From contig JAOZPY010000130.1 in the NCBI GenBank assembly GCA_029932495.1, positions 1-7,230 on the forward strand: a stretch of 7,230 bases of DNA, in the 5' to 3' direction. Made by a program: the position numbers and the translations under genes. Every line of letters begins with the position of its first letter. The stretch's first letter is position 1. Positions 1 to 6,325 of this stretch are shown here, piece by piece. Source of the DNA: Desulfobacterales bacterium. GTDB lineage: Bacteria; Desulfobacterota; Desulfobacteria; Desulfobacterales; JAFDCJ01. Under the pieces are notes generated by a model. The model did not search any database, was not told the DNA's origin, and worked only from the letters and a program-made list of their open reading frames with translations.

Positions 1-390
1 GATGCGTGCCGTACTTTTTTCCCAAAATGCACAAGGTCGCTGATAAAAACATCCCGCCTGCGCTCAGTATGAATTAATTGCGAAAATTTTGAGAACTTTC
101 CGTCTTATAAAAATCGACGTGAATTGGCCGGGGGATGGTGTTTTCTGGAAACCGGTATGATACTCAGCGACTCCTTATTTTCGCAGTGTCCCTTGTTTGG
201 GATGAATGGTACGGGACTGATTGAAGTTGGCAGTTTATAGGGCCTCGTCCCAAACAAGGGACACGCTGCTGAGAAATAGTTTCATACCGGTTGGAAGAAA
301 ATATCATGCGCCGGACAATTAACACCGTTGTTTCCACTAGCAGGAAAAGTTCTTACAATGGCGTTAGCCGGAATTTATTGAGAAGTTATT
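1..390. other. Gene-free stretch downstream of gpmI
   Basis: I find no convincing complete gene here. Positions 150-292 hold a long imperfect inverted repeat (separate entry). On the minus strand 3-104 is open for 34 codons after a TAA at 105-107 and would encode a fragment containing VFISDLVHFGKKVRH. It has no ATG, GTG or TTG start at its beginning and runs off the window edge, so it may be a remnant or chance. A plus-strand frame from an ATG at position 2 ends at TGA 41-43 and is too short to judge. Positions 293-390, just past the gpmI stop, show no clear GC-rich hairpin with a T-run, so I cannot name a terminator for gpmI. The 80-codon plus-strand frame at 291-533 runs antisense into gpmI and has low-complexity Arg/Gly/Ser/Pro composition. 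Confidence 0.5.
150..292. repeat. 143-bp imperfect inverted repeat (MITE-like or dispersed palindromic element)
   Basis: Two nested pairs of inverted arms are visible. The inner arms are a perfect 17-bp match: GTGTCCCTTGTTTGGGA at 186-202 and its reverse complement at 248-264, around a 45-nt centre. The outer arms are AACCGGTATGATACT at 150-164 and its complement at 278-292, with one mismatch in 15 bp. The linkers between inner and outer arms differ in length and sequence. Each inner arm is itself a small hairpin (TCCC...GGGA around a T- or A-rich loop). There is no transposase frame inside. The layout fits a non-autonomous element or REP-like repeat just downstream of gpmI. I cannot assign a family and see no certain target-site duplication. 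Confidence 0.6.
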
Positions 391-2016
391 TCAGAACAAT
401 CGTATCAGGGAGGGGTCATAATCCGGGGGGGGCTCGTAGCCCAGCAGGTTGCAGATCGTGGCGGCCACGTTGCTCAGTCCCGGGGTGTCCGGCAGATGGA
501 GGGCAAAGCGGTTGGTGTCCGCATAATCCTTGATGATGAAGGGTACGGGGTTTTTGGTGTGGGCCACCATGGGGCTGCGCTGTCCGTTTTTTTCGGTCCA
601 CATGCAGTCGGCGTTGCCGTGATCGGCGGTGATCATGGCCACGCCTTTCGCCGCGCTGACAGCGTTGAGCAGCCGGCCCAGGCACAGATCAACGGTTTCA
701 ACCGCGATGCGGATGGAAGGCACAACGCCGGTGTGGCCCACCATATCCCCGTTGGCATAATTTAAACGGATGAACTTGTACTTCCCGCTTTTTACCGCAG
801 AGATGACCGCATCGGTGATTTCGGCCGCCTTCATCCAGGGACGCAGATCGAAGGTGATTTTGTCCGAAGGGATTTCAACGTATTTTTCGAGTTTTTCATC
901 GATGTATCCCGAATTGTTGCCGTTCCAGAAATAGGTCACATGGCCGAACTTCTGGGTTTCAGAAATGGCATAAGAAGTCACCTGCTGGGCACAGAGGTAT
1001 TGGCCCAGGGTGCGATCGAAAGCGGGGGGTTCGACCAGGTAATTTTGCGGAATGTGGGCGTCGCCGTCATACTGCATCATTCCGGCATAAAAGACATCCG
1101 GGACGCGTTTACGGTTGAAAGGCTTAAACTCCGGCTCTTCGAAAGCCCGGGAGATTTCGATGGCCCGGTCCCCCCGAAAATTGAAAAAAACCACCGCATC
1201 GCCATCTTCGATGGTCCCCACCGGTTGGCCGTCGTGTTCAATCACGAATGCCGGCATGTACTGGTCGGTAAGCTTCGGGTCTTCTTTGTAGTAGGTCCGG
1301 ATGGCTTCCGTGGCGGAGGAAAAATTGCGCCCCTCACCGAGAACATGGGCCTTCCAGCCGTTTTCCACCACCGTCCAGTCGGCTTCGTAGCGGTCCATGG
1401 TGGTGACCATGCGCCCGCCGCCGGAAGCCATGCGATAGTCACGACCGTTGGTTGAAAGCTCGGCGAGCTTTTTTTCCAGGGGCTCAAAATAGGACAGGGC
1501 GCTTTTTTCGCCTACGTCCCGGCCATCGAGCAATCCATGTACGCGCAATTGTTGGATCCCATCGGCGGCGGCCCGCTCCAGCAGGGCATAAAGGTGATCG
1601 ATATGAGAGTGCACGTTGCCGTCGGAAATCATGCCGATCAGGTGCAGGGTGGCGCCTTGGCCGGTGCGTCGGCATACTTCATCCCATGCCCGGCCGGCAA
1701 ATATTTTTCCGGACTCAATGGCCTCGCTGACCAATTTGGCCCCCTGGGAAAAAATTCGGCCGGCCCCCAGGGCATTGTGGCCGACTTCGGAATTGCCCAT
1801 GTCAGCATCTGAAGGCATGCCCACCGCAGTTCCGTGGGCCTTGAGGCGGGTAAAAAGCGGTTCGATTTCAAGCGCGTCCAGCACCGGCGTGTAGGCCATG
1901 TGAACCCCATCGCTTTCATCACCCGGACCGATGCCCATACCGTCCATGATCACCGTTACCAGGGGACCGGGAAACGCTGTATAGCCTGCCAGTGGTTTGA
2001 GCTCAAGATCACCCAT
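391..2016 (-). CDS. gpmI: 2,3-bisphosphoglycerate-independent phosphoglycerate mutase (long, plant-type form)
   Basis: Interconverts 3- and 2-phosphoglycerate in cytoplasmic glycolysis/gluconeogenesis through a phosphoserine intermediate and two Mn-type metals. The 541-residue product shows the metal ligand Asp25 (VIMDGMG) and the nucleophile Ser76 in MGNSEVGH. Substrate-binding motifs are SDGNVHSH (131-138) and DGRD (164-167). The second metal set is NGDMVGH (Asp424, His428), TADHGN (Asp465, His466) and His486 in VAHTK. Motifs such as HNALGAGRIFSQGAKLV, SGGGRM..TMDRYE and FGHVTYFWNGN recall plant iPGM more than the roughly 510-residue E. coli/Bacillus form. I chose the ATG at 2014-2016 because AAGGAG lies 6 nt upstream. 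An in-frame ATG at 2079 would add 21 non-family residues. It is probably the last gene of the minus-strand run, 97 nt after the hydrolase stop. Stop is TGA. Confidence 0.95.
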   Translation of the reverse strand: MGDLELKPLAGYTAFPGPLVTVIMDGMGIGPGDESDGVHMAYTPVLDALEIEPLFTRLKAHGTAVGMPSDADMGNSEVGHNALGAGRIFSQGAKLVSEAIESGKIFAGRAWDEVCRRTGQGATLHLIGMISDGNVHSHIDHLYALLERAAADGIQQLRVHGLLDGRDVGEKSALSYFEPLEKKLAELSTNGRDYRMASGGGRMVTTMDRYEADWTVVENGWKAHVLGEGRNFSSATEAIRTYYKEDPKLTDQYMPAFVIEHDGQPVGTIEDGDAVVFFNFRGDRAIEISRAFEEPEFKPFNRKRVPDVFYAGMMQYDGDAHIPQNYLVEPPAFDRTLGQYLCAQQVTSYAISETQKFGHVTYFWNGNNSGYIDEKLEKYVEIPSDKITFDLRPWMKAAEITDAVISAVKSGKYKFIRLNYANGDMVGHTGVVPSIRIAVETVDLCLGRLLNAVSAAKGVAMITADHGNADCMWTEKNGQRSPMVAHTKNPVPFIIKDYADTNRFALHLPDTPGLSNVAATICNLLGYEPPPDYDPSLIRLF

Positions 2017-2113
2017 GGGGATCTCCTTTTTTGAAGGGTAATTGCATCGGCGCTGTCTGCCGCCCGTGGCTCGGTACAACCCGCACGCAAAATAACCACC
2101 GCCCCAAAGGATG

Positions 2114-3070
2114 TCAAATTCCCTGTCCTTTACCTTGGACCTTGTACCCTGGACCCTGCACCTGTTTGTTTGTCAGCCAGCTTTCAAACCCCTTAATGCT
2201 GTTGGTGATAAAATACTTTTCGCGTTGCTGAACTGCCGGCGGCAGGCTGTGAAAGCCGGCCATTTGCGGATCAGCTTTGAGAAGTCTGGCCGTACAGGCT
2301 GGCAGCAGGTCTTCATCGGGGCCGCAATTGTCGATTTGTTCTTTGATGATTTTTTCCCAGAGTAAAAGCTGGCGGCGGTGCTGGGCAAGCATCTCAACGC
2401 CGTCAGAGCGCATTCCGAAATGTCCGTAGCACAGTTTGTCGGGGCGGCAGGCAATGAGCTTGTCAAGGCTGTTTAAGGCGGTATTTAAAAAAAACCGGGG
2501 CGGGGTGGCCGGACGCATATACCGCGTACGTGCGGCTGCTGGCAGGACCACACCGCCGGTCTCGCCGACAAAAAGATAGTCTGCGCTCAGGTAGCTGACA
2601 TGGTGTGAGGCGTGGCCGGGAGTGAGCACCGACTGCAGCATGCGGATGTGAAATTGATCGGCGGCTACCAGCCGGTTTTCAGCGACGGCGCTGATCGGAC
2701 CGTACCCTTCGGCGGTGGCCCCCAGAGTTTTGCGGGTCGCCTCCCACAGCCGGGAGGGATCGACCAGGTGGGCCATGGCCGTTGGGTGACAGATGACAGA
2801 CGCCCGGGGGAAAGCAGCGGCGATTTGTCCAATGGCTCCGGCATGGTCGAGATGAATGTGGGTCAGCAGAATATAATCGAGATGCCGGACGTCTAACCGG
2901 TCCAGCGCTGCCAGCAGGTCTGCGGCGGTGGTCGCCGGGCCAACGTCGACGAGAAATGAAATTTGGTCGCGATACAGCCAGGCGGCGATAAAACCGGAAA
3001 AACCCTCCAGTGGCGGAATCAGCTCGATTAAGTCCAGGTCCTGCGCAATGGTATGGATTTTATGGGTCAC
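2114..3070 (-). CDS. Metallo-beta-lactamase-fold metal-dependent hydrolase
   Basis: A 318-residue MBL-superfamily protein; the substrate cannot be read from sequence. The core zinc motif is THIHLDHAG (His71, His73, Asp75, His76). It is followed by TPGHASHH (His153) and a terminal YGHFG (His217). Where many glyoxalase-II-like members have GD, this protein has GE (Glu170, LFVGETGG). I recall that variant from a subfamily, but whether it binds a second metal is open. Residues after about 220 form an alpha-helical tail. The start is GTG at 3068-3070, 5 nt after the upstream stop, with only a weak AGAAG very close to it, so translation is probably coupled. The last roughly 15 residues (VQGPGYKVQGKGQ...) are Gly/Gln/Lys-rich and encoded by a 7-bp tandem repeat, so the original C-terminus was probably near residue 300. 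Stop is TGA. Confidence 0.85.
   Translation of the reverse strand: MTHKIHTIAQDLDLIELIPPLEGFSGFIAAWLYRDQISFLVDVGPATTAADLLAALDRLDVRHLDYILLTHIHLDHAGAIGQIAAAFPRASVICHPTAMAHLVDPSRLWEATRKTLGATAEGYGPISAVAENRLVAADQFHIRMLQSVLTPGHASHHVSYLSADYLFVGETGGVVLPAAARTRYMRPATPPRFFLNTALNSLDKLIACRPDKLCYGHFGMRSDGVEMLAQHRRQLLLWEKIIKEQIDNCGPDEDLLPACTARLLKADPQMAGFHSLPPAVQQREKYFITNSIKGFESWLTNKQVQGPGYKVQGKGQGI
2127..2161 (-). repeat. Five-unit 7-bp tandem repeat overlapping the hydrolase C-terminus
   Basis: Read on the minus strand, five consecutive heptamers follow a GTnCARG pattern: GTGCAGG, GTCCAGG, GTACAAG, GTCCAAG, GTAAAGG. The last unit is the most diverged. The array lies in the final codons of the hydrolase gene and encodes the odd VQG.GYKVQGKG tail. 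I recall similar heptamer strings from intergenic regions of Desulfobacterota, but that is memory rather than a search. It looks like a simple-sequence repeat that has extended or replaced the end of the gene. Confidence 0.65.
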
Positions 3071-3075
3071 AACTT

Positions 3076-3270
3076 CTAATCCATCTTAAGGGCTTTTTCG
3101 AGTTTCTCTATTTCCGCCTCGATGGCCGCCCTTTCAGCCGGGCCCAAGTTTTCTTCCAGCAGGCGTTTTTTTAACCCCAGCAGTTGCATTTCTTCACGGT
3201 AATCGCGGCAGGTATAGTTGCCTGTCTTTTCCATTGGGCAAGGGTTCTTCAGGGAAGATATGCCGGTCAC
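3076..3270 (-). CDS. Small conserved-looking charged protein, function unknown
   Basis: Encodes 64 residues from a GTG at 3268-3270 that overlaps the upstream stop as GTGA, a classic translational-coupling arrangement. A second possible start is the ATG at 3232-3234, giving 52 residues (MEKTGNYTCRDYREE...), but I see no good ribosome site there. The body has a single YTCRDYREEM segment followed by a Leu/Glu/Lys-rich helical region ending LEKALKMD, which suggests a short helical hairpin or dimerising helix. There is no signal peptide or membrane segment, and I do not recognise a named family. The stop is TAG, followed two codons later in the same frame by TGA, so readthrough would add only three residues. 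Its place between the zinc-ribbon/receiver gene and the hydrolase suggests co-expression with them. Confidence 0.7.
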   Translation of the reverse strand: MTGISSLKNPCPMEKTGNYTCRDYREEMQLLGLKKRLLEENLGPAERAAIEAEIEKLEKALKMD

Positions 3271-3914
3271 ATACGTCCGGCTTCTTTAAGACCTTCTTTG
3301 TACACCCGATAAAACAGTTCATTGTCGGTGATGCCACGGCTTAAAATTTTTCCGATATCTTCAATATTCTTAATATTGACGATCAGGTTCACGCTGGCAT
3401 GAAATGCCATCATATTGTCCATCGTCCGGTATCGGGTGCTGATCATGGCGACAAAAATATTGCGGCGCACCGAAATCGCCAGCCGCTCCAGGTAGATCAA
3501 AACGCCGTTGGCCTCAGGATTTTTGGTGTCAAAGTTTTCATTGACCACGATCAGATCATAGACATGGTAGCGCATGCGTTTGAGGGCATCCCGGGCGCTT
3601 TCGGCCACCGTGATCTGGTAGTCCATTAGTTGAAGCGCCTCGGTCACCGTTTTGATGATGATGGGGTTTTGTTCGCACAGCATGGCCGTCAGGCCTTCTT
3701 CTTCAATAAAATCAAAAGGACGGTCGGAAGAATCATAGCCGTTGCTGCTTTTTTCTTCGGCGGCGGGCACCACGTTTCCGGCGGCGCGTTTGACCGGGTT
3801 GAGGGTCAGCCTGGTTTTGCACTTGGGACAGGCCACGGTGGTGACCCGTCCGGCCGGAATTTTCTCATCCGGGATGCGAAATTTACTTGAGCATTTTTTG
3901 CAGATGATGTCCAT
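3267..3914 (-). CDS. Zinc-ribbon protein with degenerate response-regulator receiver domain
   Basis: A 215-residue two-part protein. Residues 1-37 form an MJ0042-like zinc ribbon with Cys5-X2-Cys8 and Cys29-X2-Cys32. After an acidic, low-complexity linker (about 45-72), residues 76-195 have the alternating strand/helix pattern of a CheY-like receiver. The phospho-acceptor site appears as DLIVVNENF, with Asn125 where Asp is expected. The acidic pocket is reduced to Cys80-Glu81, and the usual Lys after strand 5 is not evident (LIVNIKN). Ser159 fits the conserved Ser/Thr. It is therefore probably not phosphorylated and may act as a protein-interaction module. The ATG start is preceded by GGGGGTG, part of a short CACCC/GGGTG stem that could affect initiation. 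Its neighbours suggest a pilus-related or polar role, which is inference. Confidence 0.8.
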   Translation of the reverse strand: MDIICKKCSSKFRIPDEKIPAGRVTTVACPKCKTRLTLNPVKRAAGNVVPAAEEKSSNGYDSSDRPFDFIEEEGLTAMLCEQNPIIIKTVTEALQLMDYQITVAESARDALKRMRYHVYDLIVVNENFDTKNPEANGVLIYLERLAISVRRNIFVAMISTRYRTMDNMMAFHASVNLIVNIKNIEDIGKILSRGITDNELFYRVYKEGLKEAGRM

Positions 3915-3967
3915 AAGGCACCCCCGCTCGGGTGGTATGTATTTCGCGGCCTTGCGCTGCGGCGCTT

Positions 3968-3991
3968 ACCTTAATGTTGCAACATTAAGGT
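3968..3991. repeat. Perfect 24-bp palindrome between the second pilus ATPase gene and the zinc-ribbon gene
   Basis: The half-site is ACCTTAATGTTG followed directly by its exact reverse complement, with no spacer (centre TTGCAA). It touches the TAA stop of the pilus ATPase gene (3992-3994). On its other side lies a small GCGC-TGCG-GCGC hairpin (3954-3965). GGCCTT (3948-3953) and AAGGCC (3996-4001) form an outer inverted pair. There is no T-run, so it is not a canonical intrinsic terminator. It could be an operator for a dimeric regulator controlling the zinc-ribbon gene, an mRNA 3'-end stabiliser, or a factor-assisted termination hairpin. Confidence 0.6.
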
Positions 3992-5158
3992 TTATAAGGC
4001 CTTGTTGTAAGTACGGTCGATCTCCAGTTTGTCAATGTCAGTTGTGGCCTCGCCACGGGAGCTTTTGATGGCATCAATCCCACGGCCGACGATCCCGCGC
4101 TGGGAGGCAAACGCCATGGCGGTTTCCTGGGTGATCTGGCCCTCCTCGTACAGTCCGACCAGATGCTGATCAAAGGTGACCATACCGAAGGCGTTGCTGG
4201 CCTCCATGATATCATAAAAAGTTTTACCCTCGGTTTCGCCGTGCAGAATGGCATCCTGAACCCTGAGGTTGGTTCCCAGGATTTCAAAGGTTGCCACCCG
4301 GCCGCCCCCGATTTTCGGCAGCAACCGTTGGCAGACGATCCAGCGGACCGAATCGGCAAGGCGGATCCGTATCTGGCGTTCATCTTCATTGGGAAACATA
4401 CCGATGATGCGGTTGACGGTGGATCCTGCATCAACGGTGTGCAAGGTGGTCTACACCAGGTGGCCGGTTTCGGCTGCACTCAGGCCGATTTCAACCGTTT
4501 CACGGTCGCGCATCTCCCCCACCAGGATCACCTTGGGTGCCTGCCGCAGTGCGGCCCGCAAACCATTGGCGTAGTTGTTGAAATCAAGACCGAGCTCTCG
4601 CTGGTTGAAAGTGGATTTTTTATGGGGATGCTGGTATTCCACCGGGTCTTCCAGGGTAATGACGTGTACGGATTTGCTTTCGTTGATCTGGTCCAGGATG
4701 GCGGCCAGGGTGGTGGTTTTCCCCGAGCCGGTGGCCCCGGTGACAAAGACGATGCCGTTTTTTTCCTGGGCAATTTTATACATCGTCTTGGGCAGACCGC
4801 GTTCTTCAATGGTGGGAATTTTTGATTCCAGCTTTCTGAGCACAATGGATGTGCTGCCGCCCTGGGAAAAGATGTTGACCCTGAAACGGGCCTTGCCGGG
4901 CAAACCGTAAGAAAGGTCGCAGGAACCGTTGGTGATCAGGGTTTTGGTTAGACGGCGGTCCTGGTTGATAAGATTCAAGGCCAGAATTTCAGTTTGAAAA
5001 GGAGTCAGTGATTTGAAATTCGGTTTGATTTCAACCGGGATCAACTCGCCGGCGCTTTCCACCTGCATGGGTTTGCCCACCGTAAAATTAAGGTCGGAGA
5101 CATCCCGATGGAAGTCGAGCATGCGTACCAGAATATGGTCGATTTCCTGTTTTTTCAT
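3992..5158 (-). pseudogene. Second PilT/PilU-family pilus retraction ATPase, interrupted by one in-frame TAG
   Basis: Read through, this is a 388-codon secretion/retraction ATPase paralogous to the neighbouring PilT. The N-terminal PAS-like domain is followed by Walker A GATGSGKTTT (141-150), the Asp box ITLEDPVEY (167-175) and Walker B VILVGEMRD (210-218). The His box (233-241) reads HLV-TAG-TTLHT. Codon 236, at 4451-4453, is amber where PilT has Phe226. The frame then continues without shift or further stop through TVNRIIGMF, ADSVRW and QRLLP to a plausible end ...TYNKAL at TAA. The ATG at 5156-5158 has a modest GGGTG upstream. The downstream part alone would lack the whole nucleotide-binding site and has no good start of its own. 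Explanations are a recent nonsense mutation, a base-calling error, or amber readthrough, for example pyrrolysine. PilU-like partners normally need PilT to drive retraction, so loss might be tolerated. Confidence 0.85.
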
Positions 5159-5189
5159 AATGGCACCCGATGTTCAAAGGGTCGTTAAA

Positions 5190-5220
5190 TTTATACCTGA
5201 CTTGATATTTCCCACTTCAA
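5190..5220 (-). promoter_or_regulatory. Possible weak sigma-70-like promoter before the second pilus ATPase gene
   Basis: In the AT-rich 84-nt gap between the two ATPase genes, the minus strand shows TTGAAG (5215-5220) and TATAAA (5190-5195), separated by 19 nt. The spacing is longer than ideal and the match is modest. The gap is clearly more AT-rich than the flanking genes, which is the main reason to mention it. The gene could equally be read only from the upstream pilT transcript. Confidence 0.2.
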
Positions 5221-5242
5221 ATTTTCAATCATTAACCAACTT

Positions 5243-6325
5243 TTAAGCCTCGGTAAAATCCATCGGCGGCGCCTTGAGCAGGGGTCTGAAGCGTCCCTTG
5301 TCGTTGGCCTTGGCATAGGCTTCCTCGGCGCTGATTTTACCCTGCTGAAAAAGATCCATGATGGAGTCATCCAGCAGGATCATACCGTATTTTTTACCGG
5401 TCTGAATCATTGACGGAATCTGGTGAGTTTTTCCCTCCCGGATCAGGTTCCGGACGGCCGGACTGGCGATTAAAATCTCCAGCGCCACCACCCGGCCTTT
5501 TCGATCGATACGTTTAAAGAGCGTCTGGGCGATCACGGCACGAATCCCGTCGGCAAGGGTCGAACGGATAAGAGGCTGTTCATGGGACGGAAAAACTTCG
5601 ATCACCCGATCAACGGTTTTGTAGGCACTGGATGTGTGCAGGGTGGAAAATACCAGGTGCCCGGTGGATGCCGCTTCCACCGCCAGTGAGATCGTTTCAA
5701 GGTCGCGCATTTCCCCCACCAGGATGATGTCCGGGTCTTCACGCAAAGCGCCTCGCAGGGCGGTTGCAAACGACTGGGTGTGAACGCCGACCTCGCGGTG
5801 ATTGACGATGCATCCCTGGCTTTGATGAACAAATTCGATGGGATCTTCGACGGTGATGATGTGGTCTTTGCGGGTCCGGTTGGCCACATCGACGATGGCC
5901 GCCAGGGTGGTGGACTTACCGCTGCCGGTGGGGCCGGTCACCAGAACCAGGCCTCTGGGCAGGGAGGCCAGCTTGGAGACCACCGGCGGCAGGCCGAGTT
6001 GCTCGGCAGTCATGATCGTGCTGGGGATTTCCCTGAAAACAGCACCCACCCCGTTTTTCTGCATAAAAAAATTAGCACGGTACCTGGCAAGTCCCGGGAT
6101 TTCATAGCCGAAATCGATGTCTCCCTTTTCCTCGAACTCTTTGATTTTCTGTTCCGGGGCAATTTCGTAAAGCATGCCCCGCAGATCGTCGCTGTCCAAT
6201 ACCTTGTATTTAATCCGTTCGATTTCCCCCCGAATCCTCAGGGCCGGAGGAGAGCCTGCCACCAGATGAAGGTCCGAAGCTCCCTGCTCATTCATCAATT
6301 TAAAAAATGCGTCAATTTTTGCCAT
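5243..6325 (-). CDS. pilT: Type IV pilus twitching motility retraction ATPase PilT
   Basis: A hexameric cytoplasmic ATPase at the base of the type IV pilus that drives pilin depolymerisation and pilus retraction. The 360 residues are a usual PilT length. An N-terminal PAS-like domain (about 1-100, SDLHLVAGSPP near the start) precedes the RecA-like core. The core has Walker A GPTGSGKSTT (131-140), the Asp box ITVEDPIEF (157-165), Walker B DIILVGEMRD (199-208) and the His box HLVFSTLHT (223-231). The PilT-typical C-terminal motif AVRNLIREGK (290-299) is present. All key residues are intact, so the window has at least one functional retraction motor. The ATG at 6323-6325 is preceded by CGGAGAG at good spacing. 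It lies 215 nt downstream of the DivIVA-domain gene, behind a hairpin-rich leader, so it may have its own control. Stop is TAA. Confidence 0.96.
   Translation of the reverse strand: MAKIDAFFKLMNEQGASDLHLVAGSPPALRIRGEIERIKYKVLDSDDLRGMLYEIAPEQKIKEFEEKGDIDFGYEIPGLARYRANFFMQKNGVGAVFREIPSTIMTAEQLGLPPVVSKLASLPRGLVLVTGPTGSGKSTTLAAIVDVANRTRKDHIITVEDPIEFVHQSQGCIVNHREVGVHTQSFATALRGALREDPDIILVGEMRDLETISLAVEAASTGHLVFSTLHTSSAYKTVDRVIEVFPSHEQPLIRSTLADGIRAVIAQTLFKRIDRKGRVVALEILIASPAVRNLIREGKTHQIPSMIQTGKKYGMILLDDSIMDLFQQGKISAEEAYAKANDKGRFRPLLKAPPMDFTEA

Noticed and set aside
291..533. 80-codon plus-strand frame starting in the inverted repeat
   Set aside because: It runs antisense into the gpmI end, has low-complexity Arg/Gly/Ser/Pro composition and no plausible ribosome site.
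940..1455. 171-codon plus-strand open frame
   Set aside because: It is fully antisense to gpmI, whose catalytic motifs are clear; the antisense product looks random.
3968..3991. Calling the palindrome a rho-independent terminator
   Set aside because: No T-run follows on either strand and the stem is AT-rich.
4442..4444. Independent start (TTG) for the downstream half of the interrupted ATPase
   Set aside because: There is no proper ribosome site, and the product would lack Walker A and B, so it is treated as part of one broken gene.
3985..4479. 164-codon minus-strand frame overlapping the 3' part of the interrupted ATPase
   Set aside because: It is in a different frame from the conserved PilT C-terminal domain. 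The 3992-4450 frame continues the family sequence, so no frameshift is needed.
4163..4825. 220-codon plus-strand open frame
   Set aside because: It lies antisense to the conserved core of the second pilus ATPase, and its translation has no recognisable motif. It is a GC-bias shadow.
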